The notes beneath the pieces were generated by a model, which was given only the letters and a program-made list of their open reading frames with translations, searched no databases and was not told the origin of the DNA. From NCBI GenBank assembly GCA_009903905.1, contig WYEI01000087.1:1-12282 (forward strand): a stretch of 12,282 nucleotides of DNA, read 5' to 3'. Shown one piece after another: positions 1 to 5,156 of this stretch; the stretch's first letter is position 1, and each line of letters begins with the position of its first letter. The stretch comes from Pyrobaculum sp. GTDB lineage: Archaea > Thermoproteota > Thermoprotei > Thermoproteales > Thermoproteaceae. The position numbers were made by a program, and so were the translations under genes.

Positions 1-1
1 G

Positions 2-901
2 CCTCTTGCCGACGTGGAGTTGGTGGATCGGCTTTCGGGGGAGCCGATAGCCTATTCGCCGGTTTCCCCCTCCGGCCCCTCCTTCGACGTGTCGGAGCTC
101 GGGCTGTCCGGTTGCGTCCGCTTCGCATGCGGCGCCTTCTTCTGCGTATACCGCTGTATGTGGCAAGGCGCGGAGGTCGCCGTGAAGGTGCCCGTGCAGT
201 ACGGGGCGGACTTCGAGAGGGGCGCCCCGCCCCGCCCCACCCAAGCGCCTCCCGCAGTATTGAAGGAGCTGGAGGTGGTCAAGGCGCTGAGCCACAGGAA
301 CGTCCTCCGCCTCGCCGACGCCTGGCCGAAATACGGCGTTTTGGCGTACGAGTGGGGGGACGGGGGGTCCCTGAGGGACCAGAGGCTGTCCCCCGGAGAC
401 GTCTTGAAGGCCCTCGTCCACGTGGCCTGGGGCCTGCGCTACCTCCACTCGCGCGGGGTGGTTCACGGCGACCTCAAGCCCGAGAACGTGATCGTGGCCG
501 GGGGTGTCTGTAAGATTGCGGATCTGGCGTCGGTGAGGCGCCTCCTCTCGCGGATCTCCGGCAACAGGGCGGCTAAATGCACCGACGGCTTCTGCGCTCC
601 GGAGCAGGTGGACGTGAGGCTGGGGGCTGAGGCTAGGGGTAGGGGGTTTGAGGATAGGGTAGATGTGTATCAGCTGGCCAACCTAGCCCTCGACTTAATA
701 GGCGCCGAGACCGTAGACGGCGCTGAGTGGAGCCGAGACAAAGTGGAGAAGGCGGCGAGAGAGGCCGAGGCGATAGGCCTTTCCGACTTCGTTAAAAACG
801 CACTAGAGCTTGAGCCTTGGAAAAGACCAAACGCCGAGGAGGCCGCCAGGAGGATAGCGGCGGAGTGGAGGAGGAGGGAGTTACCTCAGTATCTTGTTTA
901 A
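2..901 (+). CDS. Ser/Thr-type protein kinase, likely 5'-partial
   Basis: Eukaryotic-type protein kinase fold that transfers phosphate from ATP to Ser/Thr of partner proteins, probably in the cytoplasm since no membrane segment is visible. A GTG at 14 could start a 295-residue product, but the frame is open to the window edge and the first ~25 residues look like the tail of an upstream domain, so a longer N-terminus is likely. Counting from that GTG: degenerate Gly-rich loop around 33-46, VAVK lysine at K58, helix-C glutamate at E85 or E87, catalytic loop HGDLKPEN with D153 and N158, metal-binding D170 in a DLA version of DFG, APE at 195-197, conserved Asp217 and the RP arginine R271. All phosphotransfer residues are present, so it should be active. 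Four cysteines (C34, C39, C44, C48) lie in the nucleotide-loop region. It overlaps the convergent protease gene by 21 bases. The last seven residues differ from the paralogous kinase at the right edge. Confidence 0.88.
   Translation, partial: PLADVELVDRLSGEPIAYSPVSPSGPSFDVSELGLSGCVRFACGAFFCVYRCMWQGAEVAVKVPVQYGADFERGAPPRPTQAPPAVLKELEVVKALSHRNVLRLADAWPKYGVLAYEWGDGGSLRDQRLSPGDVLKALVHVAWGLRYLHSRGVVHGDLKPENVIVAGGVCKIADLASVRRLLSRISGNRAAKCTDGFCAPEQVDVRLGAEARGRGFEDRVDVYQLANLALDLIGAETVDGAEWSRDKVEKAAREAEAIGLSDFVKNALELEPWKRPNAEEAARRIAAEWRRRELPQYLV
524..876 (+). repeat. Left arm of long inverted repeat (kinase C-lobe)
   Basis: This 353-base stretch is colinear, without indels, with the reverse complement of 11930-12282. 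Both encode the kinase C-lobe from the DLA motif to the AEWRRR tail. Identity is exact over the first 40 bases (524-563) and the last 45 bases (832-876), with scattered differences between. The repeat may extend leftward, but its partner runs off the window. It is a paralogous gene pair in inverted orientation, not a transposon end. Confidence 0.85.
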
Positions 902-2236
902 TTCTTCCAGCGTAATTTCTCCGCGTTGATAGAGCGTGTACAGCTGGATATAAGTGATCTGGCCGGCTCTGTAAAGCGTTCTCAGCCTTTCTATTTTGGC
1001 CTCTCTGGCCGCGGCTGAGAGCATCCCTATCAGAGGAACCGCGGCTAGCCCTATCAGCCCCAGGAGCGGGGCGGCGGCCCCTGTCAGTTGGTTGGTTTCC
1101 CGTATCCGCCCCAGTGCCCGGTCTATCCTCAATAATCCCCGTCCCTGCGCCTCCTTAGGCTCCCCCAGGTCCTCGGCTGTGTTTAGAATGGCGTCTCTGG
1201 CCGCCGTAGCGCTCTTCGTGGCCTCGTAGAGCAGTGCGGCGGCGCCCGAGACGTGGGGGGCGGCGAAGCTGGTGCCCATGACGCCCGTGTAGCAGTCGTC
1301 CACGGGGGGGCCTATGGGAGGCACGCCCCTCGGCCTCGCCGATACGACAGGCCCCCCTCTGTCGCCGCCGGGGGCCACCAGGTCGGGCTTCATAAGCCCG
1401 TCCGCCGGCCCCCTGCTGCTGTAGTCCGTGACCTTCCTCTGTTTATTCACGGCGCCTACGGCCACCACCAGCTCGCCGGCGGCCGGGGCGCCCACGGTCC
1501 CCCTCCCGGGCCCCTCGTTGCCCGCCGCCGCCACGGGGAGCTTCCCCCTCGCCATCAGCATGTTGGCGGCCCTGGAGACGGGGGCGTCGGGCCCGCCGGG
1601 CCCCCCGAAGCTCATGTTGACCACCGCCACGTCTAGGTTGAGCGCCTCGTGGAGAGCTCTGAGTATGATGGGGTCTAGGGAGATCCCGTTTCTGAAGAAG
1701 ACCTTCAGGCTGACCACCTTGGCGTCCTGCGCCACCCCTCCGTATCTGTCGTCTGCGCCCGCGGCGACGTACGCCACCGCTGTGCCGTGGCCGTGGAGAT
1801 CCTCCGGCCCCTCGCCGGGCACGAAGCTCTTCGCGTGGACAACCTTCCCCTCCAGCCCGCAGGCCTCCGGGTCGACGCCTGAGTCGATCACGGCGATTGT
1901 GACGCCCTTCCCGGTGTAGGGGAGATCCCGGCTCCACCCCACCAGGGAGAGGTTCCAGGGGAGCCCGGCGCCTGCGCCCACGAGCCTGTACTCCCGCTCG
2001 GGCTCCGCCCTGATGCCCATGGAGAGAAGCCTCCTGTATTCCCCCTCCTCCATCTTGACCACGACGAGGCCCCACTCGCCGTAGACGTCCACCACCTCCA
2101 CCGACTCCCTCACGAGGGCGTCCAGCCCCATCATCTCCAGTGCGGTCAGCGCCGCCCTGTCGTTGAGCCCGGTCAATACGCGCATGACGGGGGCATAGCC
2201 CCCGTACACTATATAGTGCCTAACGGCCTGCTTCAT
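881..2236 (-). CDS. Subtilisin-like serine protease (S8) with C-terminal membrane segment and SHOCT-like tail
   Basis: Serine endopeptidase of the subtilase family. The catalytic triad is complete: D118 in AVIDSGVD, H150 in GHGTAVA, S323 in GTSFAAPH, with oxyanion-hole N240 in AAAGNEG. Residues 1-105 form a propeptide-like region and carry no obvious signal peptide. After the catalytic domain (about 106-375) comes a hydrophobic stretch at about 385-410 that could span or insert into a membrane. A short tail follows with two 14-residue repeats, TLYRAGQITYIQLY (420-433) and TLYQRGEITLEELN (434-447), resembling the SHOCT oligomerisation motif. The ATG overlaps the upstream small gene by 17 bases, so it is the third gene of a minus-strand operon and probably translationally coupled. 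The lack of an N-terminal export signal suggests a cytoplasmic, membrane-tethered protease; a cryptic signal cannot be excluded. Confidence 0.92.
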   Translation of the reverse strand: MKQAVRHYIVYGGYAPVMRVLTGLNDRAALTALEMMGLDALVRESVEVVDVYGEWGLVVVKMEEGEYRRLLSMGIRAEPEREYRLVGAGAGLPWNLSLVGWSRDLPYTGKGVTIAVIDSGVDPEACGLEGKVVHAKSFVPGEGPEDLHGHGTAVAYVAAGADDRYGGVAQDAKVVSLKVFFRNGISLDPIILRALHEALNLDVAVVNMSFGGPGGPDAPVSRAANMLMARGKLPVAAAGNEGPGRGTVGAPAAGELVVAVGAVNKQRKVTDYSSRGPADGLMKPDLVAPGGDRGGPVVSARPRGVPPIGPPVDDCYTGVMGTSFAAPHVSGAAALLYEATKSATAARDAILNTAEDLGEPKEAQGRGLLRIDRALGRIRETNQLTGAAAPLLGLIGLAAVPLIGMLSAAAREAKIERLRTLYRAGQITYIQLYTLYQRGEITLEELNKILR

Positions 2237-2537
2237 ACAGCTTATATACGCTCTCCACGTCCACCCTCTTCACCCCAGGCGTCGAGAACGCCGCCTTCAC
2301 GCTTTGGGGGCCGGGCGCTATGACGACGAACACCTCGCCGCCGAAATCTAGGACGTCCAGAACCTCGCACCTCTCCTTCAGCCTCTCCACAACCTCGGCC
2401 CCCTCTACGGTGAGTATGAGCCTTCTGTCGAGCGGTATCTCCTCCGGCCCAGCCGCGCCGTTTTCGACGACCACCACGTCCAGCCCCTCCGCCTCCTTCG
2501 CTATGTACTTATCTCCGCTCTTTATATAAGACGTCAT
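2220..2537 (-). CDS. Small protein resembling a subtilase propeptide (I9-like)
   Basis: A 105-residue soluble protein encoded immediately upstream of the protease. Its C-terminal half aligns by eye with the propeptide region of that protease: ERCEVLDV (55-62) matches ESVEVVDV (44-51), and VYKLYEAG (97-104) matches EYRLVGAG (82-89), with similar hydrophobic strands between and only a four-residue length difference. Free-standing propeptide-like proteins are known to inhibit or chaperone subtilases, so a role as cognate inhibitor or folding chaperone is inferred. The ATG at 2537 overlaps the stop of the upstream gene by four bases (ATGA), and its own 3' end overlaps the protease start by 17 bases, implying coupled, near-stoichiometric synthesis. 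Being a separate polypeptide, it could act in trans and be reversible. The match is short and made without a profile search. Confidence 0.72.
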   Translation of the reverse strand: MTSYIKSGDKYIAKEAEGLDVVVVENGAAGPEEIPLDRRLILTVEGAEVVERLKERCEVLDVLDFGGEVFVVIAPGPQSVKAAFSTPGVKRVDVESVYKLYEAGR

Positions 2538-2851
2538 TTGAGGTAGCCCTCCCTCTTCAGTATCTCCGCCACCTGCCTCGCCAGCTGGTTGACGTCTGTC
2601 TGCTGCGGCTGAGCCGCCTGGGCGAGAGCCGCCCGTAGTTGCTCCAGCTCCGCGGCCGTGAGCTGTTGCCCCCGCACAAGCTTGTTCAGGGCGTTTGAAA
2701 CCGCGGTGTCAGCGGTCTTTGCGGCCATCCAATAGACAAGGCCTTTGGAGGCCTCTGCCCCGAGCGCCGTCATAAGAGTTTTCAAGGCCTCCACCAAGGC
2801 TTCGCCGGCCATAGGGAAAACCGCCAATACGCTTATAAATGTTTTCTCCAT
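2534..2851 (-). CDS. Small helical protein, first gene of protease operon
   Basis: A 105-residue, predicted all-helical protein that I do not recognise. The N-terminal 40 residues are rather hydrophobic (ISVLAVFPMAGEALVEALK), possibly a packed helix pair or weak membrane association. The C-terminal part (63-105) has the rhythm of capped helices (LTAAELEQLRAAL, then DVNQLARQVAEIL). I chose ATG at 2851 rather than TTG at 2857 because it is the better codon and sits about 22 bases downstream of a minus-strand TATA-like CTTAAAT (2870-2876). It overlaps the next gene by ATGA. Its position at the head of the protease operon suggests an adaptor or regulatory partner, but nothing in the sequence shows the activity. 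Confidence 0.72.
   Translation of the reverse strand: MEKTFISVLAVFPMAGEALVEALKTLMTALGAEASKGLVYWMAAKTADTAVSNALNKLVRGQQLTAAELEQLRAALAQAAQPQQTDVNQLARQVAEILKREGYLK
2832..2840 (+). promoter_or_regulatory. TATA box for the coiled-coil/scaffold operon
   Basis: CTTATAAAT is a good crenarchaeal TATA box centred about 24 bases before ATG 2860, implying a leaderless transcript starting at that ATG. This is why 2860 is preferred to the in-frame ATG at 2839, which overlaps the box itself. The box is inside the first codons of the divergent small helical gene. Confidence 0.7.
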
Positions 2852-2859
2852 ATACAAAT

Positions 2860-3381
2860 ATGTCGTCGGATTTAAGCGGTGTTTATGGGAGGTTGAACGA
2901 AATATCAGAGAAAATAGACGATCTTGAAACCACTACCGAGGCTCTTGCAAAAAATATAGATAATATTAAAAAAAATATAGATAATGTAAGACAAATAGTT
3001 ATAGATACGAGAAAGGAGGTGCTTGAAGCCGTGGAAAACTCGAAGAACGAACTGCTGGTTGCTTTGACGGCTCTGGAATCCGCTGTAGCGGACCTCAAAA
3101 ACTATGTTGAGAATCAATTTAATGAGTTGAGGGACGTGATTAAGAAATATAGAGAGGAGTTCCTCGCAGAACATAAAAAAAGACATAGAGAGTCTGTGGC
3201 TCTATCTACCTATCAGCAAGATTTCTTGAAGAACATGGACATTGCAATGCTCGGAATCAGGGCAAGGATAGAAGAGATTTCTCAAGCACTTAAGGAGCTG
3301 GAAGACAAGACCAGAAGAATAGATACGAGGCTTTTCGAATATAGTCTCCATCTAGCCACCGAACGCGTGGAGATTAAGTAG
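2860..3381 (+). CDS. Coiled-coil protein 1 (A/T-rich gene)
   Basis: A 173-residue protein, almost entirely predicted helix, with hydrophobic residues at heptad-like spacing from about 8 to 155 and no membrane segment. Residues 31-44 carry a perfect-register heptad duplication, KNIDNIK then KNIDNVR. The start at ATG 2860 is set by the TATA box 24 bases upstream; an ATG at 2839 would add seven residues but lies on that box. The gene is noticeably richer in A/T than everything around it (AAA, AAT, ATA codons), unlike the G/C-rich protease operon and scaffold gene. It is first of a four-gene plus-strand run with two further coiled-coil genes. Likely a structural or oligomerisation subunit; the specific function is unknown. 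Confidence 0.85.
   Translation: MSSDLSGVYGRLNEISEKIDDLETTTEALAKNIDNIKKNIDNVRQIVIDTRKEVLEAVENSKNELLVALTALESAVADLKNYVENQFNELRDVIKKYREEFLAEHKKRHRESVALSTYQQDFLKNMDIAMLGIRARIEEISQALKELEDKTRRIDTRLFEYSLHLATERVEIK
2870..2876 (-). promoter_or_regulatory. TATA-like box for the protease operon
   Basis: The minus strand reads CTTAAAT, centred about 22 bases upstream of the ATG at 2851, the same spacing as the strong box before the 8604 gene. It lies inside codons 4-6 of the divergent coiled-coil gene. The sequence is less perfect than other boxes in this window. Confidence 0.45.
2950..2991 (+). repeat. Two-copy 21-base tandem repeat inside coiled-coil gene
   Basis: Two adjacent 21-base units (2950-2970 and 2971-2991) encode KNIDNIK and KNIDNVR. 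The unit length equals one coiled-coil heptad, so the coil could grow or shrink by whole heptads through slippage. The A-rich sequence makes slippage plausible. Confidence 0.75.
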
Positions 3382-3383
3382 AT

Positions 3384-3393
3384 ATATTTAAAA
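3384..3393 (+). promoter_or_regulatory. Possible internal TATA box
   Basis: ATATTTAAAA lies between the first and second coiled-coil genes, centred about 23-24 bases before ATG 3412, at the spacing used elsewhere in the window. It could give a second, leaderless transcript starting at the second gene. A weak GAGG at 3398-3401 could alternatively serve translation from a read-through transcript. Confidence 0.55.
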
Positions 3394-3411
3394 AATTGAG
3401 GAAGAACTACT

Positions 3412-4302
3412 ATGCCTCTCTTCGACAGGGGCAAGGAGGTAAGGGAGCAATTGGATGCAATATATAAACTTCTGCAGAGCATCGAGGCGAAGATCGGAAG
3501 TGATGTGCAGAATCTATACGGAGTTAAAGTGGATATCTCAAGGGCAGTTCAGGAATATGAAGGATATCTGCGAAGGTCGAGAGACGATCTAGAAAGGGGG
3601 ATCTCTCAGCTCAACGAAGCCATTAGGACTTACGGCGCCTTGGTGGAGGGAAGCAAATCGTTCCAGGAGGAACTGGCGAATCTGCATAATGTCTTCGAAC
3701 AGATCGGAGGAGGTGTGGAGAGAATGGAGAAACTCGCCGAGGCTCTTACCACAGAGTACGAAAAACTCTCCTCGCAGATCCACACTCTGTCTACTCTAAT
3801 CAGGCCCGACGTATTCAACGATATTCTGAACAAGGCCAATGAAATCATTCAAAAGGCCGAGGAGCTACGGCTTGAGCAACGTACGAGCTTCTACCAGCAG
3901 AAGATGCAGAACCTACTGGAGGTCGTGAAAAACGAGACGGAAAAAGCCGCCGATGTACAAAGGGAGGCGGAAAAGACGGCAAAAACCCTGGAAGAGGTTA
4001 GAGATAAGCTGAGAGACGCAAGGAAAGAATACGCAAGCGTGGCGGAAAAGGTGAAGGGAGCCAAGGCGGAGCTTGAGGCTCTCCAGAGGAAAATAGCGGA
4101 GCTTGAAGAGAGGAGGCGGCTTACCGAGAGATCTCTGAGAGAGGAGGCGGCTAGGTTCACCGCCGAGCTGGGAGAGGTAAGGAACAAGCTCGACGCCTAT
4201 CTCGATCTGCTGAAGCTTAGATACGAGGAGCTTATCGATCTATATAAACAACTAGATCCGGAGAAGGCTAGAGAGCTCATACAGAAGGCGGCGGAGTTAT
4301 GA
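3412..4302 (+). CDS. Coiled-coil protein 2
   Basis: A 296-residue soluble protein. Residues 1-130 are helical with several glycines and a short break (QIGGGVERM near 97-105); residues about 137-283 form a long, highly charged coiled coil (VREAEKTAKTLEEVRDKL, then ELEALQRKIAELEERR-type heptads). No enzymatic motif, cysteine or membrane segment is visible. Its 3' end overlaps the next gene by ATGA, so the two coiled-coil products are probably made together and could form a heteromeric coil. Superficial similarity to SMC or myosin-type coils is only heptad composition. It likely serves as a rod-like spacer or assembly subunit of the complex encoded by this operon. Confidence 0.87.
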   Translation: MPLFDRGKEVREQLDAIYKLLQSIEAKIGSDVQNLYGVKVDISRAVQEYEGYLRRSRDDLERGISQLNEAIRTYGALVEGSKSFQEELANLHNVFEQIGGGVERMEKLAEALTTEYEKLSSQIHTLSTLIRPDVFNDILNKANEIIQKAEELRLEQRTSFYQQKMQNLLEVVKNETEKAADVQREAEKTAKTLEEVRDKLRDARKEYASVAEKVKGAKAELEALQRKIAELEERRRLTERSLREEAARFTAELGEVRNKLDAYLDLLKLRYEELIDLYKQLDPEKARELIQKAAEL

Positions 4303-5156
4303 GCAGGGAGGAGGTACTCCAGAAGCTAGATCAGATAAAGCCCGTCGTTGAGAGGCTGGACGGAATAAATAGAGAAGTGGATCAGCTCAGAGCTTCTGTA
4401 GCCCACTACTTACAGCGACTTGAGGAAAGCCGCCAGGCGCTGGCCGTCTTGGAAAAGACGTTGCAGAACGTCGGCGATCTCTGCCAAAACGCGGCGAAAC
4501 AGGCGGAGCTTAGGGAGATGGCTGTGCGTCAGCTTGAGGAGCAGTTGGGCAAAAACTTCAACGAGCTGTATGCTACCCTCCTCGCGCTACGTGATAACAC
4601 GGCGCAGATCGCCGGGTCGCTGGAGGAGCACCTCCGCGCTCTTGAGGAGAGGAATAAACAAATCTCCCAATTGACCGGCGAGCTGGAAAAGCTTATAGAT
4701 ATGAGAAAAGCGGTGGAGAACCTTCTAGAGAGATTGAACTCTGCGGTATCAAGCGTGGTGCAGTACGACGCCAGACTTAAAGAGCTGGTGGCGTCTTTTG
4801 AGGCCGTCTACGCCAGCTACGTCCAGCAGGCCGAGGAGCTGAAGAAGAGGGAGAAAGAGCTCGCGGAGAGAGAGGAAAGGCTTAGAGGCGCGGAGGCGGA
4901 GCTTGAGGCGAGGAGGAAACAGAGAGAGGCCGAGCTGGCGCAACTCGACCAACAGATTAGGGAGCTCCAAGCCGTCAGACAGATGCTAGAGGCGGAGATC
5001 GCGGCGAGAAAGAAGGAGCTCGAGAAACACAAGATGGACCTGCTAGCGGCCGAAATAAAGCGCAACTACGAGCTCTACCTAGCGCTGAGGGATAAGGAGA
5101 TTAGGCTCCTCAAGTGGGAGGCGGATCTCCAGAAGAGGGAGAGAGCATGCTACTGA
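4299..5156 (+). CDS. Coiled-coil protein 3
   Basis: A 285-residue protein with coiled-coil character over nearly its whole length, strongest from about 160 to 250, where EE/KK/RR-rich heptads dominate. Two helical stretches (1-95 and 105-150) are separated by an NTAQIAG-type break. Only two cysteines are seen, at C62 and near the C-terminus at C284. The ATG lies in an ATGA overlap with the preceding gene, and its stop lies 10 bases inside the following scaffold gene. The genes for coiled-coil proteins 2 and 3 and the scaffold therefore form one translationally coupled block. No catalytic motif is present. A structural role linking the other components is inferred from context only. Confidence 0.87.
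   Translation: MSREEVLQKLDQIKPVVERLDGINREVDQLRASVAHYLQRLEESRQALAVLEKTLQNVGDLCQNAAKQAELREMAVRQLEEQLGKNFNELYATLLALRDNTAQIAGSLEEHLRALEERNKQISQLTGELEKLIDMRKAVENLLERLNSAVSSVVQYDARLKELVASFEAVYASYVQQAEELKKREKELAEREERLRGAEAELEARRKQREAELAQLDQQIRELQAVRQMLEAEIAARKKELEKHKMDLLAAEIKRNYELYLALRDKEIRLLKWEADLQKRERACY

Noticed and set aside
112..513. 133-codon plus-strand ORF inside the kinase
   Set aside because: Arginine/proline-rich translation typical of a G/C-rich gene read out of frame; the kinase frame carries all the motifs.
1253..1919. Plus-strand ORFs opposite the subtilase
   Set aside because: Low-complexity antisense shadows with no promoter or coupling.
1443..2075. 210-codon minus-strand ORF within the protease region
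   Set aside because: Gly/Arg-rich shadow frame of the subtilase, which has the complete catalytic triad in its own frame.
2240..2250. TATA-like GTATATAAGC before the protease ATG
   Set aside because: Centred only about 9 bases from the ATG, too close for a leaderless start, and it encodes part of the upstream small protein.
2839..2859. Upstream ATG 2839 for coiled-coil protein 1
   Set aside because: It overlaps the TATA box whose spacing fits ATG 2860, so the shorter protein is preferred.
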